A DNA stretch of 48,785 nucleotides from CAZVWQ01 sp964631275 (GCA_964631275.1 CAZVWQ010000008.1:1-48785); one strand, 5' to 3'. Shown: positions 16,805 to 26,136, counted from the first letter of the stretch. The notes: generated by a model from the sequence alone, not told the origin. Program-made: numbers and translations.

Positions 16805-18454
16805 CTACATCATTCCTCCCATTCCTCCCATGCCAGCCATGGCGGCAGCTGCATCAGATCCGTCGTCTTTTTTTGGTTCGTCAGCTATTACAACTTCGGT
16901 AGTGATTACAGATCCAGCAATAGAAGATGAGTTAGATATAGCTTGTTTAACAACTAAAGCTGGGTCGATGATACCAGCTTCTACCATGTCTTGAACAGAT
17001 TTCATATCCTTAAAATCATAACCAGAGTTAGGTTTATTTTCGATTTCGTTAGCTAAAATAGAAATATCATAAATACCAGAGTTCCGAGCAATAGTTCTAA
17101 AAGGAGATTGTAAAGCTTTTTTTACTATACTAACTCCTACTTTTTCATTTTCGTCATCAGTTGAGTTAATTAATTTATCTAATTCTTTAGCAGCTCTTAA
17201 TAAAGTACTAGCCCCACCAGCAACAACACCTTCAGCTACAGCAGCTTTGGTAGCATTTAGAGCATCTTCGACTTGGTATTTAAGCTCTTTCATTTCAACT
17301 TCAGTAGCCGCTCCTACCTTGATCACGCCAACACCACCAGCTAGCTTAGCTAGTCTTTCTTGTAATTTTTCTTTGTCGTAATCACTAGTAGATTCTTCGA
17401 TAGCTTTACGAATTTCGGTGATTCTAGATTCGATATTTTTTTGTTCTCCTTTACCACCGACAATTGTAGTATTATCCTTGTCACTGACTACTTTGTCAGC
17501 CATGCCTAGGTCGTCGATAGTAACTGATTTTAGCTGCATACCAAGATCAGATGAGATGTAAGTAGCTCCTGTTAAAGTAGCAATATCTTGAAGCATAGCT
17601 TTTCGTCTGTCTCCAAAGGCTGGAGCTTGGACAGCAAAGATGTTAAATACACCTTTCACCTTATTAATAACAAAGTTAGCCAAAGCCTCACCTTCGATAT
17701 CATCGGCAATAACGACTAATTCTTTACGACCTTGATTAGCTAAAGCTTCTAAAACTGGAAGTAATTCTTGGATAGAGGTTACCTTTTGGTCAGTTACTAG
17801 AATAAATGGCTTATCGGCTACAGCTTCCATCTTGTTAGTGTCAGTTACAAAGTATGGAGATTTATATCCTTTATCAAATTGCATTCCTTGAACAACTTCT
17901 TTTTCGATATTATTAGAGTCTCCGTTTTGGACTGTGACTACCCCATCTTTACCCACCTCGTGCAAGATCTCAGCAATCATCTCACCAATCTCTCGATTAC
18001 GACACGAGATAGTAGCCACATCAGCCATTTCTTCTTTAGTGTTGATATCTTTTTTGATTTTAGAAATATAATCCAAAGTAAAATCTTTAGCTTTATTTAA
18101 GCCAATTCGGACTTTGACAGGGTCACTTCCAGCTTCAACTACCCGAATCCCTTCATTGATAATTGACCCAGATAAGATAGTAGTAAGACTAGTTCCATCT
18201 CCAGCTTCATCGTTAGTTTTGTTGGCCGCTTGTTGGATTAAGCTAACACCCATCTGCTCAAAACCTTCTAACTCGATAGCTTTGGCAATGGTTACTCCGT
18301 CGTTAGAAATATCAGGGGCACCGTAAGATTTGGCAATTACGGTAGTTCTACCTTTAGGGCCATAACTGGAAGAAACTGCTTGAACTACAGCATTAACCCC
18401 ATCTTGCACAGCTTTACGTGCATCGGATCCGAATTTTATCATTTTTTTAGACAT
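16805..18454 (-). CDS. groEL: Chaperonin GroEL (60 kDa)
   Basis: ATP-dependent folding chamber subunit, cytosolic, working with GroES. The length of 549 matches the family. The N-terminal SSYGPKGRTTVIAKSYG, NDGVTIAKAIELE and the ATP-binding AGDGTSLTT (about 84-92) are present, together with the conserved GEALANFVINK and DALNATKAAVAEGVVAGGAS of the second equatorial part. The tail is the typical Gly-Met repeat (GGMGGMM). groES lies upstream on the same strand but 1 kb away, so a joint transcript is uncertain. I see no CIRCE operator before the start codon, only an AT-rich TAAAAT-containing stretch. Confidence 0.97.
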   Translation of the reverse strand: MSKKMIKFGSDARKAVQDGVNAVVQAVSSSYGPKGRTTVIAKSYGAPDISNDGVTIAKAIELEGFEQMGVSLIQQAANKTNDEAGDGTSLTTILSGSIINEGIRVVEAGSDPVKVRIGLNKAKDFTLDYISKIKKDINTKEEMADVATISCRNREIGEMIAEILHEVGKDGVVTVQNGDSNNIEKEVVQGMQFDKGYKSPYFVTDTNKMEAVADKPFILVTDQKVTSIQELLPVLEALANQGRKELVVIADDIEGEALANFVINKVKGVFNIFAVQAPAFGDRRKAMLQDIATLTGATYISSDLGMQLKSVTIDDLGMADKVVSDKDNTTIVGGKGEQKNIESRITEIRKAIEESTSDYDKEKLQERLAKLAGGVGVIKVGAATEVEMKELKYQVEDALNATKAAVAEGVVAGGASTLLRAAKELDKLINSTDDENEKVGVSIVKKALQSPFRTIARNSGIYDISILANEIENKPNSGYDFKDMKSVQDMVEAGIIDPALVVKQAISNSSSIAGSVITTEVVIADEPKKDDGSDAAAAMAGMGGMGGMM

Positions 18455-19453
18455 ATTATTTTATGAATTTGAATTAAATTTTTTTAAATTAAAAGATTAA
18501 AAAGAAAGTAAATTTTTAGTTTTTTTAGTTAAACTTAAGTAGTTTGCAAGTTATAGTTTTGATTATCTAATATTGTTTTGGTACAAATAAAACATTTTTA
18601 ACAGCTAGTTTATATTACCAAGTTAAGTTTTTAGATTCTAAAAATATTATTTTTGTGATAAGATAGCATAAATATTTATTTTTCTGCTTTTAGACTAACT
18701 GCTACTAATAATATAAAAATACAAAAACTCTTATTTTAGATATATTTTGATTTAGGTATGATAGTTTTTAAAAATATAAGTAAAGGATTTGCATCTTTTG
18801 AGTTATTAGTAGATTATATAAAATCTAATTTAGAAACCTTATAGACTGCAAATTTAATTTTAAAATAGGCTTTATTAGTTACTAGATATAAAATGTCTAA
18901 GTCATACTTAGGTCAGCTAAAATTTGCTTTTATACTCAAATGCTAACTAAATTATGATTTAACTGAAGATTTTAGTTTGGTTAAATAAAGAAAACACAGT
19001 CAGAAAAATTCACTGAGTAGTTAACAGTTTAGTATAAACATACTTTTATTTATACAAAATTACAACTAAAGTTAATTTTTTAGAAGCCTTTATTTGTAAA
19101 TAAATTTGCAAAATTTTAAGTAAACTTTCTACCTTAAAATAAATTTTTTTTGATAAATTCTCTTCAAAGTTGAATTAATAATATTTTGAAGTGATTAGTA
19201 AAATCTATCAAACTTATAAATTTATAAATTAAGTTTTTAAGGATATAGTTTTTTTGCTAATTAACCTACTTTATTATTCAAAAAAAGACTTAGAATTTTT
19301 ATGTAAGAGCATAGCAAGAATGGTTAAGACAAGAGCTCTTAAAGCTTAAAAAGAGACGTTTTTATATTCAAGACAAAACAAATTTTAAAACTTATTTTTT
19401 GTTTATGACGTAAACTTACAAACTACAAAGCCCACAGTAAGAAAGTCTAAAAA
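18455..19453. other. 1-kb non-coding spacer between groES and groEL
   Basis: Contains one complete family E repeat (18931-19036). The remainder is very AT-rich. The only in-frame candidate, a 28-codon ORF at 18758-18844 on the plus strand, has no supporting signal. No CIRCE-like inverted repeat (TTAGCACTC type) is visible. Confidence 0.65.
18931..19036 (+). repeat. Family E MITE-like repeat (E1)
   Basis: A 106-bp element from TATACTCAAATGCTAAC to AACAGTTTAGTATA, with inverted ends. It is the same length as the reversed E4 at 5269-5374. Confidence 0.75.
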
Positions 19454-19753
19454 TTATCCTACTATAGCCATTACGTCATTGGCTTTGAGGATTTTGTAGA
19501 CTGTTTCTGGATCAGCTTCGTCTTTAATTTCTTCTCCAGAATATTTACCAAACAAAACTTTATCTCCTATCGAGATTCCAAGTTTGGTAACGTTAATTTC
19601 GGTGTCAATATTTGCACCTGGACCAATACTTATCACTTCTCCTATAGACTGTTCATTTTCTTCCTTAGTTGATAAGATGATTCCAGAAGCTGAAGTTTTC
19701 TTTTGTTTGACTAGTTTAACTACTAGCCGGTTTCCAATTGGTTTGATCAGCAT
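19454..19753 (-). CDS. groES: Co-chaperonin GroES (10 kDa)
   Basis: Heptameric lid of the GroEL chamber. The length of 99 is typical. It opens MLIKPIGNRLVVKLVKQKKT, the usual IKPLGDRVLV start. The mobile loop KKTSASGIILSTK (about 18-30) contains the GI(I)L hydrophobic GroEL contact, and GDKVLFGKYSG (about 62-72) is conserved. It is transcribed toward groEL, but the two genes are separated by 999 bp. A TATAAA lies 5 nt before the ATG, consistent with a leaderless start. Confidence 0.96.
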   Translation of the reverse strand: MLIKPIGNRLVVKLVKQKKTSASGIILSTKEENEQSIGEVISIGPGANIDTEINVTKLGISIGDKVLFGKYSGEEIKDEADPETVYKILKANDVMAIVG

Positions 19754-19758
19754 ATGTT

Positions 19759-19785
19759 TTTATAAAATAAAACTTAAAAATGCAA
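19759..19785 (-). promoter_or_regulatory. Putative promoter of groES
   Basis: On the minus strand TTGCAT, a 15-nt spacer, then TATAAA, with the start codon only 5 nt further on. The spacer is short. No heat-shock operator is visible. Confidence 0.3.
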
Positions 19786-19936
19786 AAATATACAAAAATT
19801 TGTATAAAATTTACACCTAATTAGCCTTTAATTTAAGGTAAAATAACTTAACCTAAAGACTAAAAGTGTTAGCAAATAATAAAAAACTTTGCTAAGTTTG
19901 TCAAATAACTCTAAAGGTTGCTAAATCAAGTAGGTA

Positions 19937-20051
19937 TATACCCTTTGGGCTAATCGTTACGGTAATTACTCGTTAAAATTTTTTTAAATAAAAGATTTAT
20001 TTCCTTATGAAGAGCTAAATTTAGGATAATGTAGTAAACGGATTAGATATA
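19937..20051 (+). repeat. Family B MITE-like repeat (B2)
   Basis: A 115-bp element beginning TATACCCTTTGGGCTAATCG, with the shared TTACGGTAATTACTCGTTAA and AGAGCTAAATTTAGGATAAT, ending GGATTAGATATA. It is the best-preserved B copy on the plus strand. Confidence 0.75.
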
Positions 20052-20400
20052 AGTAAATTTATTATCAACCAAATTATAGATTTTTATTTGTTTTTAAAAA
20101 ATTAATTTTTACTAAAATCAAGCATAAATATAAATTACTATAATAGTTTTATTACTTAATTTTATATACTTTACATTTTTAGAATTTTTGTTTTAAATTA
20201 AGATTATCTCTGTCTTTTTAAATAATTTATTTTTTAATAAACCACTATGGCAGTGTAATTTATTTACTATGGCCAATCCAATTTACAGAGTTTCCCATAG
20301 ATACTAATTAACCTGCTTTAGAAGCTAAAAATAGTTAATTTTTTTTATTAAATACAAATAAAAGCAATAGTTTTTTGTATAACTTTGGTACTTTTTCTGG

Positions 20401-20500
20401 TATACTCCTTTCGGCTAATAGTTACGGCTAATTGTCGTTAAGATTATCTTGAATAAAAGAATTTATTTGTTTATAAATAGCTTAATTTAGGTCATAGCAA
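20401..20500 (+). repeat. Family B repeat, degenerate (B3)
   Basis: Begins TATACTCCTTTCGGCTAATA and keeps GTTACGG and CTTAATTTAGG, but the right end is lost. Confidence 0.5.
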
Positions 20501-20577
20501 TTACCACTAACTTAGCAAATATAGTTACAAGAATAAACAAAAAATAGTAGTTTAATTCTAATTTCATTTAATAAAAC

Positions 20578-20691
20578 TATACTCAATTCACTTTCAAAAT
20601 TTACATTTTTTAATTTTAATAAGCCATAAAATACTTTCAAAACTCAATTAAGTTTTGCCTTACTGCTAAATTCAACTATTAAATAGGTATA
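20578..20691 (+). repeat. Family D MITE-like repeat (D2)
   Basis: A 114-bp element from TATACTCAATTCACTTTC to TTAAATAGGTATA. It is the same length as D1 and ends 60 bp before the aroA-like start codon. Confidence 0.75.
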
Positions 20692-20751
20692 AAAAGATTA
20701 ATTTGTATTATATTACACGACTTCTTAAATTTCTAATCAAGTAAAATTGCT

Positions 20752-22062
20752 ATGTATCAATTAATTCCTTTATCCTCACCTGTCACTAAAGCTATTGAGA
20801 TACCAGGTTGTTTAAGTTATACTACGCGTAGTTTAATCCTAGCTAGCCTAACCAAAAATAAAGTTAAAATCAAAAAACCGCTCAAAAGTGAAGATGTCTA
20901 TTCTATGATTAATTGTCTCAAAGAAGTTGGGATTAAGATTGAAGAAGGAGAGGACCTTTTTGTAGTTGAAAATTCTTTAAAGCAAGTTGATTATTCAGAG
21001 ATTAAATTTAAATTTACTGAGTTTGGTAAGGTTAATTTTGTTTGTAATGCTGGTTTATCTGGTCGTACGGCTCGTTCGATCTTACCTTTTTTATGTTTAG
21101 TTCCAGGTATCAAAATCTTAACAGCTGATCCTAGATTTTTTAAGCGTCCAATAGGAGAGCAAGTCGAAGGTCTTAGACAACTTGGAGCTAAAATTGAATA
21201 CCTAGGTGAAGAAAATAAATTACCACTTAAGATTTATGAAAACCAAATTAATAAAAATTACGCTAAAATGAAAGGTAATGTTAGCAGTCAATTTTTTGCT
21301 GGGATTATGATGATTGCTCCAATGATTGGAGGAGTCCAACTTGATGTCGAAGGCCAACAAGTCTCTAAGTCCTATATTGATATTACAATTGATATTATGA
21401 GTACTTTTGGAGTTAATGTCCAAAATCAAAATTACCAAAAATATATAATCAAACCTAATTCAACTTATTTTTTAGAAGAGTATCAAGTAGAAGGTGATTA
21501 TTCTTCAGCTATTTATTTTGCAGCTATAGCGGCTTTAACTAAATCTGAAGTTTTCTTAAGTAATCTTTATCCTGAATCAGTTCAAGGCGATAAAGAGGTT
21601 TTGAATATTATTGCCCAAATGGGAGCTAGTGTTGAGTTTGGCAATGACTATGTAAAAGTCAAAGGTAGACACTTAGAACCAGTTACTGTAAATATGGAAA
21701 ATTCGATTGACCAACCGCCAGCTATTTCTGTGTTAGCTGCCTTTGCAGATGGAGTAAGTTGCTTAGATGGCATTGAAATCCTTAAATACAAAGAATCTAA
21801 CCGTTTAGAGGCGATTATGAATGAGCTACAAAAAATGAAAATTGAAACCAAAACTAATGGCCAAAGCTTAAAAATATTTGGAGGAAACCCTCAATCAGCC
21901 AAAATCGAAGCCTATAACGACCATCGTATTGCTATGGCTTTTAGCATTGCTGGTAGTAGTTTGGATGGGATGAAAATCAAAAACCCTGAAGTAGTAGGCA
22001 AAAGTTTTCCTGAGTTTTGGGATAAGATCAAAGAACTTGGAATTGAGGTTAAAGAAGTTTAA
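20752..22062 (+). CDS. aroA: 3-phosphoshikimate 1-carboxyvinyltransferase-like (EPSP synthase family)
   Basis: Family role: transfer of enolpyruvyl from PEP to shikimate-3-phosphate on the way to chorismate. Most EPSP synthase residues are present: RPI (Arg132), GNVSSQFFAG (175-184), GDYSSA (248-253), Asp320, KESNR (Arg351), YNDHRIAMAF (Arg392) and GKSFPEFW (Lys417). Two departures fall in the PEP pocket. The usual PGSKSxxNR reads PGCLSYTTR, so the PEP-binding Lys (Lys22 of E. coli) is Leu21. The GNAGTAMR loop reads NAGLSGRTAR, about three residues longer. It may therefore be a divergent AroA or a related enolpyruvyl transferase with altered function. MurA is excluded by its different motifs. 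No other shikimate gene is in the window. Confidence 0.85.
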   Translation: MYQLIPLSSPVTKAIEIPGCLSYTTRSLILASLTKNKVKIKKPLKSEDVYSMINCLKEVGIKIEEGEDLFVVENSLKQVDYSEIKFKFTEFGKVNFVCNAGLSGRTARSILPFLCLVPGIKILTADPRFFKRPIGEQVEGLRQLGAKIEYLGEENKLPLKIYENQINKNYAKMKGNVSSQFFAGIMMIAPMIGGVQLDVEGQQVSKSYIDITIDIMSTFGVNVQNQNYQKYIIKPNSTYFLEEYQVEGDYSSAIYFAAIAALTKSEVFLSNLYPESVQGDKEVLNIIAQMGASVEFGNDYVKVKGRHLEPVTVNMENSIDQPPAISVLAAFADGVSCLDGIEILKYKESNRLEAIMNELQKMKIETKTNGQSLKIFGGNPQSAKIEAYNDHRIAMAFSIAGSSLDGMKIKNPEVVGKSFPEFWDKIKELGIEVKEV

Positions 22063-22791
22063 AATTTACACTCAGTACAAATAATTTTCAATTTTTTATA
22101 AATCAAAATTTTGGCTTTAACTCAAATTAATTAATACTAACACTAATACTAATATTTTAAAACTCAAAAAACCTTAAATTTAACTGATTCGAGTACAAAT
22201 AGATTTAATCAAAATTGACAAAACTTATAAAAACTAAAGATTTATTAAAGTCAGTTTAATTAAATATGAAATAAAATAAATCGTTTTTTGGATTTCAACT
22301 AATTAGACTTTTATTGCAAAATTTGTATTTATGTATATTGAGTTTCTTGTATCACATGTTTCAAACATTCTCATAACCTTCTTCAAAGAAGGATTAGTCC
22401 TGTCTCATAACTCAGATTTACAAAACTTTAATTCCCTAAAATAGATATTAATCAATAGTAAAAATAGAATTGTTACTAAGTCATGTAAAAAGTCTTATTT
22501 ATATATTTGAAATATTAAACTTATTTTTACCTTATTTTAAACTAAAAAGTGTTAAATTTGTACAAATAATAACTTTGTTTTATTTAACAAAAAAAATAAA
22601 TATTTTTAAAAGGTTTTGAGATATGACTATTCAAATTAAAAAAATCTAAACTAGGTTTTTACTTGATTAAAATAATTTTGTTTAAAAAAAATTCAAAAAG
22701 TATTAATTTTAATTAATCCGAGTATAAATCAAAACTTTTACTTATTTTAGGATAAACTAAGAACAAATTTATATTTTTTATTTTAATAATA
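22063..22791. other. Gap with degenerate family J and an interrupted family C repeat
   Basis: Contains J-like stretches at about 22105-22197 and 22633-22725 and the split family C element (22395-22629). No gene or RNA is supported. Confidence 0.5.
22395..22629 (+). repeat. Family C repeat interrupted by about 145 bp (C2)
   Basis: The left end TAGTCCTGTCTCATAA and body to AATAGTAAAAATAG match family C. The right end GTTTTGAGATATGACTA follows only after about 145 bp of foreign sequence that includes K-like bases. The insertion boundaries are not clean. Confidence 0.55.
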
Positions 22792-24225
22792 ATGACTAAT
22801 ATCGATAAATTTTTTAAGTCTTATGACGTTCGAGGTACCACTCCAGAAATTACTGAAGAGCTTTTTTATTGGATTGGTTTTGGGGTTGTTTCTGAAGTTC
22901 TTAGACCAGAAAAATTACCCCTAGAAATAAACCTTTGTCACGATACTAGATTGAGCAGTCCAAGTTTTTTTAAAGCTTTTTTTAATGGTTTTTTTGATGC
23001 TGGAGGCAAGGTAATTCCACTTGGCTTAGCTACTAGCGATTTTCTTTATGCTGCTTGCCAAGTAAATGGTAAACCTGGAGCCATGATTACAGCTAGTCAC
23101 AACCCTAAGGACGACAATGGGGTAAAAATTGTTAAGTCAGGTTCAACTATGCTTGGCTTAGATGAAGGCCTAGATCGGGTTAGAGACTTTGTAAAAACCA
23201 AAATCGAAAGTCCAATAATTAAGGGTAGTTGGCTTAACCCAGGAATTGATCTAGTTAATAAAGAAATAGTCTGGGAGTATTTTGAAGCTAAAATTCGTGA
23301 TCTTGGAAAAATTTCAGAAGTCAATCAGACTTTACAGACTCAAAATAAAAAAATAAAAATTGCTGTAGATGCTGGTAATGCCATGGGAGGCTGGATCATG
23401 GATAAAATTAAAGATTTTTATCCAAATATCGAGTTTGCTAAGCTTTACTGGGATTTAGATGGTAACTATCCTAACCACCCGGCTAATCCTCAAGAATTTG
23501 AAAACCTTAAAGATCTGCAAAAAACTATTTTAGAAAATCAAGAAGTAAATTTTGGTTTTGCTTTTGATGGGGATGCTGATAGGGTATTTTTTGTAGACGA
23601 AAATGCAGAAGTAGTACAAGGTGATTTTTTAGTCGCTTTTTTTGCTCAAAGCCTTTTGCAAGAATACTACATAAACCCAAATCCTAATTTTAATCCAGCT
23701 GTAGTTTATATTCAACCTGGTAGTCGTTGCGTTCCAGAGATCATTGCCGAAAATGATGGAATTGCTATTCCAGCCAAACAAGGTCATACTCATATAAAAA
23801 GTTCAATGCAAAATTTTAAAGCTCTTTATGGCGGTGAGTTTAGTGGCCATCATTATTTTGCTGATTTTGGATTTATGGACTCAGGCATTTTAGCCGCAGT
23901 TCTAATGATCAAAATTACTGTTCTATCAGGAGAGTCAATTTCTGAAATATTTGCTAAACTTAATCAGACTTATTTTATCTCTGATTTAGTTAGTTTTCGT
24001 TTTCCTGAAGGTTCTGATTTTAATAGTTTTAAAGAAAAATGCTATGCTAATTTCACTGATGCTGTAATCTCAGAGTTTGATGGGATTGCAGTTTACTATC
24101 CAGATTGGAAATTTAGTATGAGGCCTAGTGGTACCGAACCAGTAGTTCGTCTGATTCTAGAAACTAGAGGTCAGAACAAAGTAGAAGAAAAAATGAGCCA
24201 AGTAAGGCAAATCTTGGAAGTTTAA
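22792..24225 (+). CDS. Phosphomannomutase/phosphoglucomutase
   Basis: An alpha-D-phosphohexomutase, interconverting hexose 1- and 6-phosphates to feed sugar-nucleotide and glycan synthesis. The four family signatures are intact: the N-terminal FKSYDVRGTTPE (8-19), phosphoserine loop TASHNPKDDNGVK (about 100-112), metal-binding FDGDADRVF (about 260-268), sugar-binding GGEFSGHHYF (about 350-359) and phosphate-binding RPSGTEPVVR (about 444-453). The length of 477 is typical of the AlgC/ManB type. It stands alone; the GT39-like gene at 30232 could use products downstream (inference). Confidence 0.93.
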   Translation: MTNIDKFFKSYDVRGTTPEITEELFYWIGFGVVSEVLRPEKLPLEINLCHDTRLSSPSFFKAFFNGFFDAGGKVIPLGLATSDFLYAACQVNGKPGAMITASHNPKDDNGVKIVKSGSTMLGLDEGLDRVRDFVKTKIESPIIKGSWLNPGIDLVNKEIVWEYFEAKIRDLGKISEVNQTLQTQNKKIKIAVDAGNAMGGWIMDKIKDFYPNIEFAKLYWDLDGNYPNHPANPQEFENLKDLQKTILENQEVNFGFAFDGDADRVFFVDENAEVVQGDFLVAFFAQSLLQEYYINPNPNFNPAVVYIQPGSRCVPEIIAENDGIAIPAKQGHTHIKSSMQNFKALYGGEFSGHHYFADFGFMDSGILAAVLMIKITVLSGESISEIFAKLNQTYFISDLVSFRFPEGSDFNSFKEKCYANFTDAVISEFDGIAVYYPDWKFSMRPSGTEPVVRLILETRGQNKVEEKMSQVRQILEV

Positions 24226-24634
24226 GTTTTTGAAAATTTGTTTTTAACTAAGCTTATAACTAATATCATATTTAACTTTTATTTTTTATAACTAAAACCT
24301 TAGAGTTACTATTAATTTGTGATTATTTAGTAAGCTTTAATTTTATTACTCAAAAAAATAACTATTTTTTGTTTATTTTAAGTTTAAAAGCACTAAATTT
24401 TCGGAGACTTTCCACTTTTATTTTATCTAAAAAATAAAGCCTTTTAATTATAACTAAATTAGGTTTTATTTATAAAATGAATTGGTTTGAGTGTAATAGA
24501 CTAGTTACTTATTTTATCCAAGTATAAGCTGGCTTAGTATAAAATTAATCCATACTAAAATTAGACAAATGTTTTAGCTTTATAAGTTATAGCAAAGATA
24601 AAAATATCTCGATCTCGGCTAAGCCTGGCATAGC
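24226..24634. other. Gap upstream of sufC
   Basis: Contains a family I copy (24411-24497), a K-like stretch before it (about 24345-24405), and a GGCTAAGCC palindrome (24617-24625) shared with 10179-10187. No gene is seen. Confidence 0.5.
24411..24497 (+). repeat. Family I repeat (I3)
   Basis: Shares CCTTTTAATTATAACTAAAT, TAGGTTTTA and TATAAAATGAATT with the copies at 32111 and 37291, and runs through the uninterrupted TCTAAAAAATAAAG junction. Confidence 0.5.
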
Positions 24635-24655
24635 TTGATTAATAAACTTACTACA

Positions 24656-25393
24656 ATGCTCTCAATTAAAAATTTAAGTTTAGAAATAAATTCCAAAAAA
24701 ATTCTGAATTCAATTTCGATTGATCTAAAAAAAGGTGAAAAAATATGTATTCTAGGGCCAAACGGGTCAGGTAAGTCAAGTTTGGCTCAGGTGATTGCTG
24801 GAAATTTTGACTGTCATAACTTAAATGGAAAAATTATATATAATTCACAAGATTTACTAAAACTAACTCCTGATGAAAGATCTGTAGAAGGAATTTTTGT
24901 TAGTTATCAGATGCCGATCGAGATTCCTGGTTTGCTTATGGCTACTTTTCTAAAAACAATTGTAGCTAATAAATATCAAAGAAAAAGCTTAGCCGGACCA
25001 ACTACTAAACAAATTCTAGATACAATTAAATTAAATTGTGATAAGTTAAATTTAGATAATAATTTTTATAAACAAAACCTAAATGAAAACTTTTCTGGAG
25101 GAGAGCGTAAAAAAAGTGAAGTTTTACAAATGCTAATGCTAGAGCCAACTTTAGTGGTTTTAGACGAGATAGATTCTGGCTTGGACGCCGATACAATCAA
25201 AATTATCAGCCAAGTTTTAAGAGATTATTTTAAAAATTCTGAGAGGTCCTTGATCCTTATAACTCATAATTTGCAATTTGCTAAAGACTTAGGTATTAAA
25301 ATTTTTTATGTACTTAAGGATTCAAAATTAGTAACTTCTGGGAACTTAGAAATAATTGAAAAAATAAAAACTAAAGGTTATTCTAATTTCTAA
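24656..25393 (+). CDS. sufC: Fe-S cluster assembly ATPase SufC
   Basis: ABC-type ATPase of the SUF iron-sulfur assembly complex, cytosolic. Walker A is GPNGSGKS (about 35-42). The signature LNENFSGGERKKSEVLQMLMLEP and Walker B LVVLDEIDSGLD (about 164-175) are the specific SufC forms, and the switch His is in LITHN. About 245 residues is the family length. I start at the ATG at 24656 (MLSIKN); a TTG seven codons upstream is unnecessary. It overlaps sufD by 1 nt (TAATG), so the pair is an operon. sufB, sufS and sufU are not in the window. Confidence 0.95.
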   Translation: MLSIKNLSLEINSKKILNSISIDLKKGEKICILGPNGSGKSSLAQVIAGNFDCHNLNGKIIYNSQDLLKLTPDERSVEGIFVSYQMPIEIPGLLMATFLKTIVANKYQRKSLAGPTTKQILDTIKLNCDKLNLDNNFYKQNLNENFSGGERKKSEVLQMLMLEPTLVVLDEIDSGLDADTIKIISQVLRDYFKNSERSLILITHNLQFAKDLGIKIFYVLKDSKLVTSGNLEIIEKIKTKGYSNF

Positions 25394-26136
25394 TGATCTT
25401 TATCAATCAAAAAAAACTTAGCCCAAAGAAGGAAAAAATTTTTTTTAAAAAAAGTAATTTAGAAATTGATTCTGAATTTTTTGGATTTTTCGACCAACCA
25501 GTCGAATTTAAAAAAATAGTTATACTAAAAAATGCTCAAGCTGAAATTTGTTTTCAGAATTCTCTTACCCAAGTACAAACTGATTTTTATTTAAAAACTA
25601 ATACAAAACTTAAATTAGTAATTTTTTTAACTCAGGATTGGAATTCTCAACTTAATTTCCATCTTCAGGGAAAAAATTCTCAATTAGAAATTTTTATTTT
25701 AGCGAGTCTTATTAAACGACAAAATTTAAACTTTGACATATCAGTTTTTCATGAATCTAGCTTTAGCACTAGCAACCAATTAATAAAAGTCATTGCTAGA
25801 GATAAATCTCAATTTATTTCAAAAAATCAAGTTTTAGTTAATCAAAATTTACAAAATATAAAATCTAACCAGACTCTAAAAAGCTTACTTATTGACACTG
25901 GATCAAGGGTAGAATTAAAACCTGAATTAAAAATTAATTCTAAAGATGTAGAATGTCTTCATGGAGCTACCTCTGGACATTTAAATCAACAAGAAATAAA
26001 GTTTTTAAACTCTAGAGGACTAGCTTATAAGTTAGTTGAGGAAATTTTAATTCAAAATTTTAGTAAAGAAATTTATAACCAAGTACCTACAATTTGTAAA
26101 GGTTATTTGGGCTTTAAACCTATATTTTTCTATTAA
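25393..26136 (+). CDS. sufD: Fe-S cluster assembly scaffold subunit SufD (SufBD family)
   Basis: Partner of SufC in the SUF assembly scaffold. The C-terminal core is clear: a run of beta-helix-like strands, then SLLIDTGSRVELKPELKI, ECLHGATSG (the CxHGAT form typical of SufD, as opposed to the EHEAT of SufB) and EIKFLNSRGL. At 247 residues it is much shorter than the usual 400 or more; the N-terminal part of the beta-helix is reduced. The start codon overlaps the sufC stop. A SufB subunit, needed in the classical SufBC2D complex, is not adjacent, so it lies elsewhere or a SufCD-only scaffold operates. Confidence 0.88.
   Translation: MIFINQKKLSPKKEKIFFKKSNLEIDSEFFGFFDQPVEFKKIVILKNAQAEICFQNSLTQVQTDFYLKTNTKLKLVIFLTQDWNSQLNFHLQGKNSQLEIFILASLIKRQNLNFDISVFHESSFSTSNQLIKVIARDKSQFISKNQVLVNQNLQNIKSNQTLKSLLIDTGSRVELKPELKINSKDVECLHGATSGHLNQQEIKFLNSRGLAYKLVEEILIQNFSKEIYNQVPTICKGYLGFKPIFFY

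Larger units (their letters stand above)
19754..20751. other. 1-kb divergent gap between groES and the aroA-like gene
   Basis: Contains B2 (19937-20051), a degenerate B3 (from 20401) and D2 (20578-20691). Between them is AT-rich sequence without gene-like ORFs. At about 20259-20282 a CACTATGGCAGTG inverted motif stands out, of unknown meaning. Confidence 0.6.

Noticed and set aside
18758..18844. A 28-codon plus-strand ORF in the groES-groEL spacer
   Set aside because: It is short and has no supporting promoter, ribosome site, homologue or neighbour. The spacer is AT-rich enough to give such ORFs by chance.
19754..19900. CIRCE heat-shock operator upstream of groES
   Set aside because: No TTAGCACTC-N9-GAGTGCTAA-like inverted repeat is present in this region or before groEL.
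20752..22062. Assignment as MurA (UDP-GlcNAc enolpyruvyl transferase)
   Set aside because: It has the EPSP synthase motifs YNDHRIAMAF, GKSFPEFW and KESNR, and lacks MurA's GAKNAALP and its Cys loop.
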